In this document: positions 55,481-63,439 of the stretch, in pieces
Layout of the letters: each line of letters opens with the position of its first letter
How positions within the stretch are numbered: position 1 is the first letter of the stretch
DNA from: Roseiarcus sp963794655
GTDB taxonomy: Bacteria; Pseudomonadota; Alphaproteobacteria; Rhizobiales; Beijerinckiaceae
Length of the DNA stretch: 64,000 nucleotides
Assembly (NCBI GenBank): GCA_963794655.1
Contig: CAWCEV010000006.1
Coordinates: 2,595,604-2,659,603 of the forward strand
Reading direction: 5' to 3'
The notes under the pieces: model-generated
Database searches by the model: none
Told to the model about the DNA's origin: nothing
The model's input: the letters and a program-made list of their open reading frames with translations, nothing else
Position numbers and translations under genes: made by a program

Positions 55481-56836
55481 ATGATAGAAACCCTGGACAC
55501 AGGCATAACCTCGCCCGCGCTCCCGACTCTTGCAGAAATAGAACGGCGAACAGAAGACCTGCTCGCCCAGCCGCCAACCGCTGCGCGGCCCACCCCGGAA
55601 CCACGCCCCCGGCCAAACCAACCCCAGCACACGCTACGCTCCATATTCGACGAGTACGCGCTCTATGGCCTTGCCGGAGAAGCCGTGCGCACCCTGGCTC
55701 CCCACACCGAGGCCCAGCCCGAGGCCCTGCTCCTGCAGTTGCTCGCCGCCTTTGGCAACGTGATCGGCCCCGGCCCTCACTGCATGGTCGGCTCCGCCCG
55801 CCACGCCCTCAACCTCTTCGTCGTCCTCGTCGGGGAATCCAGCAAGGCCCGCAAGGGAACCAGTTGGAACGACATCGCCCGGCTCTTCGCCGAAGTCGAT
55901 CCCGCCTGGGCGCAGAATCGTGTGACCACCGCCCGTCTCACCGCCCGCGGACTCATGGCCGTCATGGGCCACCAGGCAGGCGACGCGCGTCTGCTCGCAC
56001 TCGCCGAGGAACTTGCCGCCGTGCTCCACACCATGGGCCGCAGCCGCTCCCCGCTCTCCCCCTTGCTGCGCAGCGCTTGGGATGGCGCCGCCGGCGGAGC
56101 ACATCTCAGCCTCATCGGTCACATCACCCAGCGCGAGCTCGCCGAGTCCCTTCGCCGCACAGAAGCCCACAACGGCTTCGCCAATCGCTGCCTGTGGGCC
56201 TGCGTGCAGCGCAGCCAGTGCCTCCCCGATGGCGGCAACGTCAACGCCGAAATACTATCCACCATCGCCCGCCGTCTCCGCCTGGCCGTCGAGTGGGTAC
56301 AAGGCCAGGGCGAACTCCGCTTTACCCGCGACCCGGCCGCCGCAGAACTTTGGAACGACCACTACCCCATCTTGAGTCAGGCCAGTTCCGAACTCCGCGC
56401 CGCCGCCACCGGCCGTGCCGAAGCTCAGGTACTCCGCCTGAGCGCCCTCTACGCCGCTCTCGACCGTAGCCCCATCATCCAGTTATCCCACCTTCAGGCC
56501 GCCCTCGCCCTATGGGACTACTGTTCCCACTCGGCCGGCTCCCTCTTCGGTTCCTCTGTCGCAGACTCCGTCGCCGATCGCATCCTCGAGGCTCTTCAGG
56601 CGGCAGACCACGGCCTCACCAGAAAACAGATCCGCGATCTCTTCCACGGCCACCTCGGCAGTGGCCCCATCGACCAGGCCCTCGAAAAACTCCGCTCTCT
56701 CGGCGTAGCCACCTTTCGCTACATTCCCGGCCGCGGTCCCTTCACCACACTCTGGTCCGCCACCGAATACGAAGACCCTGAACCGGCGGAAGAAGACAAC
56801 GCCGGACTCGAAGAATTCTTCTGCGAGGAAACCTAG
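55481..56836 (+). CDS. DUF3987-like protein (primase/helicase-associated)
   Basis: 451 aa. From residue 45 (LRSIFDEYALYGLAGEAVRTL) to about 350 it follows DUF3987, a P-loop-type domain found in phage, plasmid and island replication proteins. GESSKARKGTS (about 118-128) corresponds to the Walker A loop; EELAAVL is a likely Walker B region; RCLWACVQR is the usual arginine motif. The C-terminal 80 residues form a winged-helix-like segment (GLTRKQIRDLFHGHLGSGPIDQALEKL). An N-terminal primase/polymerase domain seen in larger relatives is absent. Together with VapBC it suggests a remnant of an integrated element. Confidence 0.72.
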   Translation: MIETLDTGITSPALPTLAEIERRTEDLLAQPPTAARPTPEPRPRPNQPQHTLRSIFDEYALYGLAGEAVRTLAPHTEAQPEALLLQLLAAFGNVIGPGPHCMVGSARHALNLFVVLVGESSKARKGTSWNDIARLFAEVDPAWAQNRVTTARLTARGLMAVMGHQAGDARLLALAEELAAVLHTMGRSRSPLSPLLRSAWDGAAGGAHLSLIGHITQRELAESLRRTEAHNGFANRCLWACVQRSQCLPDGGNVNAEILSTIARRLRLAVEWVQGQGELRFTRDPAAAELWNDHYPILSQASSELRAAATGRAEAQVLRLSALYAALDRSPIIQLSHLQAALALWDYCSHSAGSLFGSSVADSVADRILEALQAADHGLTRKQIRDLFHGHLGSGPIDQALEKLRSLGVATFRYIPGRGPFTTLWSATEYEDPEPAEEDNAGLEEFFCEET

Positions 56837-57053
56837 TGCGCATAGTGCGCACATTTAAGCATTTCGCGAACCCGAGAAGGAGACTGGGTGAGATGTACGA
56901 CCAAGGCTCAAACCCTAACCCGCATTTCTGACGGACCCCGCAGGAAAGCGAGGGTTGCCCCTAGCCAGCTCTCCATGACAACACCCCGTCGCCCGCGCAA
57001 GGAAGCGACAGTTTTTTCAGATGATGATCGTTGGGAGCCAAGAGTTTCGTAGA

Positions 57054-57100
57054 CAGAACGGAGTAAACCCCGTAGCGAACGTTAGGGGAGTGCGTTTGGG
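57054..57100. repeat. Palindromic repeat family member 2
   Basis: CAGAACGGAGTAAACCCC, then GTAGCGAACGTTA, then GGGGAGTGCG. The left arm matches the left arm at 48749 (CAGACGGAGTAACCCC) and the loop is the reverse complement of the loop there with few changes. The right arm is partly degraded, so pairing is imperfect. It sits 22 bp before the APC permease start region. Confidence 0.75.
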
Positions 57101-57121
57101 CTTCTGCAGTATATTGCTGAG

Positions 57122-58513
57122 ATGGCCGACTCAAATCCACCGGACCCGCCGCACAAAGGCGGACGGCTGCGTCTTTTCTCTCTGATTGCCGCGACCTTCT
57201 TTATGGTTTCCGGTGGCCCCTATGGCATCGAGGACACGCTCGGCGGCGCGGGGTACCTGGGCGCGCTGCTGATCCTCGCCATCGTTCCTTTCGTGTGGAG
57301 TCTGCCCACGACCCTCATGATCGGCGAGCTGGCCAGCGCCATGCCCGTCGGGGGCGGCTTTTATGTCTGGGTGCGGCAAGCCTTCGGCCCCTTCTGGGGT
57401 TACCAGGAGGCGTGGCTCTCGCTGGCTGCCAGCATCTTCGACATGGCCATCTATCCCACGCTGTCCGTGCTCTATCTCGGGCGGCTGTTTCCTGCATGGA
57501 CCGCCGGCAGCCGCGCAACTCTGTGGGCGGTGACCTTTGTGATCCTGTGCTGCGTGTGGAACCTGGGGGGAGCGCGCACAGTCGGCCGGGGCGCGATCGT
57601 ACTGTTCGTTGCCCTGCTCGCTCCTTTCGTCGTGCTGGTGGGCTGCGGCTACTGGGTGGGATGGCATCACCTGATTCAGCATGTTTCCTATCCGCAGTCG
57701 GGCGCGCCGCACGGCGCCAATCACTACGGCAACATCACCACCGCCCTGCTGGTCGCGATGTGGAACTACATGGGCTGGGACAACGCCTCGACGGTCGCGC
57801 AGGAGGTGGAAAATCCGCGACGCAATTATCCGTTGGCGATGCTGGCGACTTGCGGAATCGTCGCGCTGTCCTACATTCTTCCGCTCAGTGCCATCGCTGC
57901 AGCCGGTATCCCCGTAGATCAGTTCACGACAGGCTCGTGGACCGATGCGGCGCGCCTGCTTGCCGGACCATGGCTGGCGGTTGCGATCGTCATCGGCGGC
58001 ATCATCAACGGCGTGGGCATGTTCAATGCCCTCACCCTCTCCTACACCCAGCTGCCGGTGGTGATGGCGGAGGACCGCATGGCGCCTTCCGCACTGGCGC
58101 GGCGCAATCGCCGGCGCAGCCCATGGGTAGCCATCGTGCTGTGCGGCCTCGGCTGGGCACTGGCGCTCGGATTCACCTACGAGCGGCTCATCTCCATCGA
58201 TCTGATCTTGTATGGCGCCAGCCTGGTGCTCGAGTTTGCAGCGCTCATCGCGCTGCGCATCAAGCAACCGGAGATGGTGCGGCCCTTCCGTGTTCCCGGG
58301 GGCATGGTTGGCGTCTGGGTGGTGAGCGCCTTTCCGGTGGCGCTGCTCGTGTACGCCGTTTATGCATCCCGGTCCGAACAGGTAGCGCATATGCCGGCGT
58401 TGCTGTTCGGATCGCTGGTCGCTGCCGGCGGGCCCGTCTGCTATCTGATTTCGCGGCGGTGGTGGGGCAGACCGATCCCCACACCACAACCCACGGAGAT
58501 TGCTGCGGACTGA
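57122..58513 (+). CDS. APC-family amino acid permease
   Basis: 463 aa, 12 predicted membrane helices. The first helix contains the broken-helix substrate site (ATFFMVSGGPYGIEDTLGGAG), matching the GxG region of APC carriers; helix 3 region MPVGGGFYVWVRQAFGPFWGY and helix 6 region NYMGWDNASTVAQEVENPRRNYP are characteristic. C-terminal part has KQPEMVRPFRVPGG. Likely a proton-coupled amino acid or polyamine importer in the inner membrane; substrate unknown. Stands alone. Confidence 0.92.
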   Translation: MADSNPPDPPHKGGRLRLFSLIAATFFMVSGGPYGIEDTLGGAGYLGALLILAIVPFVWSLPTTLMIGELASAMPVGGGFYVWVRQAFGPFWGYQEAWLSLAASIFDMAIYPTLSVLYLGRLFPAWTAGSRATLWAVTFVILCCVWNLGGARTVGRGAIVLFVALLAPFVVLVGCGYWVGWHHLIQHVSYPQSGAPHGANHYGNITTALLVAMWNYMGWDNASTVAQEVENPRRNYPLAMLATCGIVALSYILPLSAIAAAGIPVDQFTTGSWTDAARLLAGPWLAVAIVIGGIINGVGMFNALTLSYTQLPVVMAEDRMAPSALARRNRRRSPWVAIVLCGLGWALALGFTYERLISIDLILYGASLVLEFAALIALRIKQPEMVRPFRVPGGMVGVWVVSAFPVALLVYAVYASRSEQVAHMPALLFGSLVAAGGPVCYLISRRWWGRPIPTPQPTEIAAD

Positions 58514-58608
58514 AGGACGGACGTGGGGACAGGCTTGCCTTGTCGACGTCGGGAGTAGAGTAGGTAATGCTTCGAGCGAGAGAGTTGCCCGTCGAGTGCT
58601 GTGGTATC

Positions 58609-58639
58609 CCACATCTCGCGAAAAACGAGCGAGATGTGG
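58609..58639. terminator. Perfect 11-bp hairpin after the permease
   Basis: CCACATCTCGC (58609-58619) pairs with GCGAGATGTGG (58629-58639), 9-nt A-rich loop, 96 nt after the permease stop. Followed by GGCACCCGGGGGTTT. It may be a terminator or a member of a dispersed repeat family. Confidence 0.6.
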
Positions 58640-58821
58640 GGCACCCGGGGGTTTGTTGAAGGTATAGAGAAAGGACAGACCTTTGATGGGGCTTCGCCCC
58701 GTCTTTTTCGGCCCACCCATCCCAAGGGGGAAAGGCTTCTTGGTTCGAGCGAAAAGTTAAATACTTTGAACAAGCGAATTCGCCCGGTGATCTAAAATCG
58801 ACCCTTGCCGCGGGAAGATCT

Positions 58822-59673
58822 ATGAGCCGAGTCCTCATCATCGACAGTCAAACGCCGATCAGCCACGAAATCGGTGAACTGCTCACCGCCGCCGGCTTAC
58901 CGATCGAATATGCCGCCGGTCACATCGATGCACTCCACCGCCTGCGCTGCCGGATGTTTAGCGTCATCATCACCAGCGCGGAAGGGGTCATCGAAGAGGC
59001 CCTCGCCCTCATCCAGGAGATGAGGCTCATTCGTCCTAATTTGAAGTGCATCGTGCTGGCGCCTTACAGCACACCGGACGAAGTGATTGCGGCGCTTCGT
59101 GCGCGCGTCTTCGGATGTTTTACGCCTCCGTTCGAGTCGCACACGATCTTCTGCGTTGCGCTCAACGCGGCTACCGGCAACGAGTCAACCGAAGACATTG
59201 AAGTCCTCTCCGCGCGTCCGGGATGGATCGCCGTTCGCGTTAACTGCCGTCTGGCCACCGCGGACCGCCTCTTGTCCTTTGCCAGAGAGTTTGCCGCGCA
59301 GCTGCCCGAGACCGCGCGTCAGGAGATCATGGTCGCGCTCCGCGAGATCCTGATGAACGCGATGGAGCACGGCGCTAAGTTCAATCCCGATCAGGTGGTC
59401 GAGGTGAACGCCATCCGGACTGCGCGCACCATGACTTTCCGGGTACGCGATCCGGGAGCGGGATTCCGCAAGGAAGCGATCACCCACGCAGCCTATGCGA
59501 ACCCGCCCGGCGACCTCACAGCCCACAATCTCGAGCGCGAGCAGCAAGGCATGCGCGCCGGAGGCTACGGCATGCTCCTCGCCGCCGGCACCGTCGACGA
59601 GCTCATCTACAACGAGACGGGAAACGAGGTCATCCTTATCAAATACCTGGATCAGCCTGCTCAGAAGTCGTAA
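58822..59673 (+). CDS. Receiver-like domain fused to an RsbW-type ATPase domain
   Basis: 283 aa. Residues 1-120 form a receiver-like fold (MSRVLIIDSQTPISHEIGELL, VIITSAEG, KCIVLAPYS), but the phosphoacceptor Asp after strand 3 is replaced (VIITS). Residues about 145-280 are a GHKL/HATPase_c domain of the anti-sigma-factor kinase type: EILMNAMEHGAKF (N box), RVRDPGAGF (G1) and GGYGMLL (G2). So it could act as a switch kinase on an anti-anti-sigma factor, or as a phosphatase partner, with a receiver that senses protein contact and not phosphate. No anti-anti-sigma (STAS) gene is next to it. Confidence 0.85.
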   Translation: MSRVLIIDSQTPISHEIGELLTAAGLPIEYAAGHIDALHRLRCRMFSVIITSAEGVIEEALALIQEMRLIRPNLKCIVLAPYSTPDEVIAALRARVFGCFTPPFESHTIFCVALNAATGNESTEDIEVLSARPGWIAVRVNCRLATADRLLSFAREFAAQLPETARQEIMVALREILMNAMEHGAKFNPDQVVEVNAIRTARTMTFRVRDPGAGFRKEAITHAAYANPPGDLTAHNLEREQQGMRAGGYGMLLAAGTVDELIYNETGNEVILIKYLDQPAQKS

Positions 59674-59728
59674 TCAGCAGCGCAGATGGTAACCGTGAGA
59701 AATGTCCGGATTGAAGTAGCCTTTTGCT

Positions 59729-60598
59729 ATGAAGCCCATTCGCACGCTGTTCGCAACTGAACCCACTGAGCCTTCGCGATCGGCCCTCCCAGAGGGTCTT
59801 CGCGCTCAATACGACGGGGATCTTTCCTTTCCACCGGCTCCGGAAGGACGTCCCTATTGCATCGCAAACTTCGTGTCGACACTCGACGGTGTCGTGAGCT
59901 TCCAATTGCCGGGCCAATCGGAAGGAGCTCAGATCAGTGACTCGAACCAAGAAGACCGGTTCATTATGGGTCTGCTACGGGCCTCAGCGGACGCGGTTGT
60001 CGTGGGTTCGGGGACACTTCAAGCCTCTGGTCCGCATGCTTCCTGGCTCCCGGAATCTGTCTTTCCGGCAGCGAAAGACTTATACCGAACGTATCGAACC
60101 GAGGTGCTAAGAAAAGTGGAGTATCCCCTCGTAGTGATTGTCACGGGAACGGGCGGACTGGACCTCAGCAGCGCCGTGTTTCATACGCCGCGCACAAGGG
60201 TGCTCATCCTGACTACAGAACAAGGCAAACGGATGCTGTCGCAGCGTGGATCAGAGGCGCTCGCATCCGTCGAGGTTAAGGCGCTTACGCCCGCGGAAGA
60301 GCGTATATCTCCTGCTGCGATCCTTACGTTGCTCAGGCAGGAAGCCGGAGTGGAGTTGCTGCTACACGAAGCCGGCCCGACGCTCTTTGGTGAATTTCTC
60401 GCAGGTGGGTTCATGGATGAACTTTTCCTGACAGTGGCGCCTCAGATTGCGGGGAGAGATGCAGCGCACCCCAGACCAGGTCTGGTAGCCAACGTTCAGT
60501 TTTCTCCGGCGACGGCTCCCTGGTGGAAGCTTATCAGCGCAAAAAGTGCAACAGACTACCTTTTCCTGCGTTATCAGGCGCTAGATGGGAGCGCATAG
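59729..60598 (+). CDS. RibD C-terminal / dihydrofolate reductase-like protein
   Basis: 289 aa. RibD_C fold: YCIANFVSTLDGVVSF, the cofactor loop SADAVVVGSGTLQASGPH, LDLSSAVFHTPRTRVLILT and VELLLHEAGPTLFGEFLAGGFMDELFLTVAP. Families with this fold reduce 5-amino-6-ribosylaminouracil phosphate in riboflavin synthesis or act on other NADPH-dependent substrates. The deaminase half of bifunctional RibD is missing and no rib genes are near, so a stand-alone reductase of unknown substrate is the safer call. Confidence 0.88.
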   Translation: MKPIRTLFATEPTEPSRSALPEGLRAQYDGDLSFPPAPEGRPYCIANFVSTLDGVVSFQLPGQSEGAQISDSNQEDRFIMGLLRASADAVVVGSGTLQASGPHASWLPESVFPAAKDLYRTYRTEVLRKVEYPLVVIVTGTGGLDLSSAVFHTPRTRVLILTTEQGKRMLSQRGSEALASVEVKALTPAEERISPAAILTLLRQEAGVELLLHEAGPTLFGEFLAGGFMDELFLTVAPQIAGRDAAHPRPGLVANVQFSPATAPWWKLISAKSATDYLFLRYQALDGSA

Positions 60599-60794
60599 AA
60601 AGCAAATGCCCAGAGCATGGTGGCCGAATGACTTCGCGGGCATGCTCGCCCACTCAAGCTCGTGCGCAGGACCGTCCATTGGTTGCCCCCGGGATTTCGA
60701 ACCAGACCGACCGCACTATACGGTGGCCCCGATCGTGCGGCAACTTGAGAAGCTCACCCCTTCCCTTGCGGTGCTGATCGTAGGGAGCGGCGGG

Positions 60795-61544
60795 TCAACT
60801 TCGAACGCGATTACCAGGTTTCTTAGGTATCGGCTCAACCTTCGGCACGCTCATGATCCGCGGTTTTTCAGCATTCTGTTCGGGTAGTTGGTCGTGCAGA
60901 ATGACATTGAGCAGCGATTTGTGAACCTGGATCCGGCCGTTATACTCGATAAACCCCATCTTGCGGAACCGATTCATGAAGAAGCTGACCCGGGAGCGCG
61001 TGGTGCCAATCATCTCGGCCAGAGTTTCCTGCGTGATCTGCGGGATCAGCGTTTCTGGATCACCCGGCATGCCGAACTCCGCCATCAACAAAAGGATGCG
61101 GGCTAGGCGTTTTTCGCTGGAGTTAAATAGCTGATCGACCAGGTCGGCCTGGGTGCGCATACTGCGAGCCAGAAGAAACTTCAGAAACAGATCAGAAAAT
61201 GCGTGCTCTTCGTGCATCACGCGAACCATTTCCTCGCGTTCAATCTTAAGGGCCCTACAGCTGGTAATTGCGGTCGCTGTGGCCAGGCGAAGCCCTACGG
61301 CCCCGGCAATGGACTCCTCGCCAATAAAATCGCCAGCAGCGAGCAAGGTGATGGTTGCTTCTTTCCCTCTCTTCGAAACAACGGTGATCTTGGCGCGGCC
61401 CTTCTGAAGATAGAAAACGGAGTCCGCAGGACTTCCCTGGGCAAAAAAGACCTGCTTTGCTTTTAGTTCGACGATCCGCCGGCCAAGTCCTGCCTTTGCC
61501 AAAAAAGCAGCGGGGTCAAAATCGGTCTGTGTTAACTCATCCAT
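60795..61544 (-). CDS. Crp/Fnr-family regulator (copy 1)
   Basis: 249 aa. Cyclic-nucleotide-binding-like beta roll (about 30-140; VFFAQGSPADSVFYLQKGRAKITVV, LLAAGDFIGEESI) and a C-terminal helix-turn-helix (LAEMIGTTRSRVSFFMNRFRKMGFI). There is no N-terminal Cys cluster, so it is not an FNR-type iron-sulphur sensor. The paralogue at 62046 is read outward from the same 500-bp region. The protein has a 20-residue C-terminal extension rich in Pro/Lys/Arg not seen in copy 2. Confidence 0.92.
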   Translation of the reverse strand: MDELTQTDFDPAAFLAKAGLGRRIVELKAKQVFFAQGSPADSVFYLQKGRAKITVVSKRGKEATITLLAAGDFIGEESIAGAVGLRLATATAITSCRALKIEREEMVRVMHEEHAFSDLFLKFLLARSMRTQADLVDQLFNSSEKRLARILLLMAEFGMPGDPETLIPQITQETLAEMIGTTRSRVSFFMNRFRKMGFIEYNGRIQVHKSLLNVILHDQLPEQNAEKPRIMSVPKVEPIPKKPGNRVRS

Positions 61545-62045
61545 GGGTTTAGCCTGTTCGATATCGGATCGTAGGATAGGGAGAGGTGACGCACCCGTTG
61601 CAAGAAGAATGTCCGCACCTCTCCTTCGCGTTCAGGAAGGACCCGCTCTCGTGAACGCGCCCTCCGTCGGCGCAAAACCGCTTAGAGAAGCTTCGGCTGG
61701 GCTCACACCGGGCCACAGAGACATTCGTTCAGGCTTAGCTCAAACGAACTGCGGCAGGGCAATGGCGGTGACTCTTTGTCCGGTCTTATCGACAGTATCG
61801 AGCCCACCGGGTGTGAAAAGCTGAGCAGTTTTGCTCAGAAATGGCGATAAGAGTGCCTAAAAAGGATGCGGGCGCCATTCCCCTGTAATGGCGACGGCCA
61901 AGCAGTTGGCCGGTATTCACCGGATTCCCGTTTATGCCCTGTTTTAGATCGCCCTGATACGATGGCGTATATTTCCTGCTTGTGACACCAGTTTGCAGGC
62001 GATCGTACTTTGCGCCAAACCCCGGATTGGGCAGAGGCAATAGGC
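61545..62045. promoter_or_regulatory. Divergent promoter region between two Crp/Fnr genes
   Basis: 501 bp with no convincing gene. It must carry promoters for both regulators. A small hairpin CTGAGC-AGTTTT-GCTCAG (61823-61840) is visible. I find no clean TTGAT-N4-ATCAA or TGTGA-N6-TCACA site. Confidence 0.5.
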
Positions 62046-62702
62046 ATGGCCGAGACTGAGAACCTTAGATTTGATCCAGCCAGGTTTCTGGCCAGCGCCG
62101 GCCTCGGACGAAGCATCGTAAAATTGCGGGCCAAGCAAGCGTTCTTTACCCAGGGAAGCGCTGCGGACACGATCTTCTACCTCCAGTCAGGCCGGGCAAG
62201 ACTCACCGTTACTTCGAGAAACGGCAAAGAAGCGACGATCACCTTGCTCACTGGCGGCGACTTTATTGGCGAGGAGTCCCTGGCCGGCCCTCTTGGGCTT
62301 CGATTAGCCACAGCGACCGCAATTTCCGGATGTACGGCCCTCAAGATCGATCGGCAGGAGATGATCCGCGCGCTGCACGACGAGCATGCCTTCTCCGATC
62401 TGTTCCTGAAGTTCCTTCTGGCTCGTAGTATGCGAACCCAGGCCGATCTTGTCGACCATCTGTTTAACTCCAGCGAAAAGCGTCTGGCGCGGATATTGCT
62501 GTTGATGGCCGAATTTGACAAGCCAGGGGAATTTCGGAGAATTTTACCGAAGATCACGCAGGAAGCGCTGGCCGAGATGATTGGCACTACGCGCTCCCGA
62601 GTGAGCTTTTTCATGAACAGGTTTCGGGATCTTGGCTTTATTGAATACAACGGCCGGATTCAGGTTCACAAGTCGCTGCTCAATGTGATTCTGCACGACT
62701 AG
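62046..62702 (+). CDS. Crp/Fnr-family regulator (copy 2)
   Basis: 218 aa from the ATG giving MAETENLRFDPARFLAS, which aligns with copy 1's start (DELTQTDFDPAAFLAK); an upstream in-frame start adds 12 residues. Beta roll QAFFTQGSAADTIFYLQSGRARL and LLTGGDFIGEESL, HTH LAEMIGTTRSRVSFFMNRFRDLGFI. The HTH recognition helix is the same as in copy 1, so both may bind the same sites. It ends right after HKSLLNVILHD, without the tail of copy 1. Confidence 0.92.
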   Translation: MAETENLRFDPARFLASAGLGRSIVKLRAKQAFFTQGSAADTIFYLQSGRARLTVTSRNGKEATITLLTGGDFIGEESLAGPLGLRLATATAISGCTALKIDRQEMIRALHDEHAFSDLFLKFLLARSMRTQADLVDHLFNSSEKRLARILLLMAEFDKPGEFRRILPKITQEALAEMIGTTRSRVSFFMNRFRDLGFIEYNGRIQVHKSLLNVILHD

Positions 62703-62763
62703 CCAGGCGTTAGCCTCCCTTCAAATATTCATTCGAATTGACCTCTGTGAGAGGCGCCTGGCT
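62701..62763 (+). terminator. Possible terminator stem-loop
   Basis: AGCCAGGCG (62701-62709) pairs with CGCCTGGCT (62755-62763); a second small stem CCTC/GAGG is nested on the right side. It begins at the stop codon of the Crp/Fnr gene. The large loop and lack of a T-run make it uncertain. Confidence 0.4.
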
Positions 62764-62980
62764 CTATGGAAGCGCGAAGAATGGCTACGCCGCCGCGACG
62801 GCCAACCTTGATTTCGTTATCCGGTCGCAGTGAGCTGAATTGACCAGAATGCGGAGCCGGGCAAGAGCAAACTGGTTATAGCGGGCGAGACCGCTGTCAA
62901 TACTCGAGACGCCAGCTTGGATCTCCCGCTTAGCGAGCGCTTCTGTCACTCATGGAAAGGGTACGCGAAAGAGGGAATAT

Positions 62981-63382
62981 GTGTCCGCTAACTCAGCTCC
63001 AGCTGTTTTCGTAGTTGACGATGAGCCGATCATCGGATCCACGCTCGTGGCCATACTCCGCTTGCATGGTTACTCGGCGACGTCCTTCACCTCTCCACTC
63101 GAGGCACTGGCGGCCGCTGGGACGAAATCTCCTGATCTGCTCATATCGGACGTGGGGATGCCTGGCATTTCCGGGATCGATCTCGCGATCCTAATGAGGG
63201 CGCAGTACCCCGCATGTAAGATCCTGCTCTTTTCCGGGGCGCCCACCAGTTTCGATCTGTTAGCCTCTGCTCGCAGGCAGGGCCACGACTTTGACCTGAT
63301 CCTGAAACCTGTTCCTCCACCCGAGTTTCTGGCAGAGATCGCGAAGAGGGTCGGTAGCGCCAACAATGTCTGCGTTGCTTGA
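62981..63382 (+). CDS. Single-domain response regulator
   Basis: 133 aa from a GTG after AAAGAGGGA. Stand-alone CheY-like receiver: VFVVDDEPIIG (acidic pair), phosphoacceptor Asp in LLISDVGMPG, Ser/Thr in ILLFSGAP, Lys in LILKPVPPPE. All key residues are there, unlike the two degenerate receivers at 27166 and 58822. It has no output domain, so it would act by contact with another protein. A histidine kinase gene is not in the window. Confidence 0.92.
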   Translation: MSANSAPAVFVVDDEPIIGSTLVAILRLHGYSATSFTSPLEALAAAGTKSPDLLISDVGMPGISGIDLAILMRAQYPACKILLFSGAPTSFDLLASARRQGHDFDLILKPVPPPEFLAEIAKRVGSANNVCVA

Positions 63383-63439
63383 GAGTCGAGCTCGGCGAAT
63401 GCCTTTTATTGATCGAGAGGCACCGGAGCAACGCCGCTT

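Noticed and set aside
57131..58720. 529-codon reverse-strand open frame opposite the APC permease
   Set aside because: Mirror of the permease; composition rich in His, Arg and Gln as expected for an antisense frame.
60599..60794. tRNA-like sequence (TTCGAACC) or small gene after the RibD-type reductase
   Set aside because: No cloverleaf can be drawn around the TTCGAACC string, and the short frame there has no start signal or motif.
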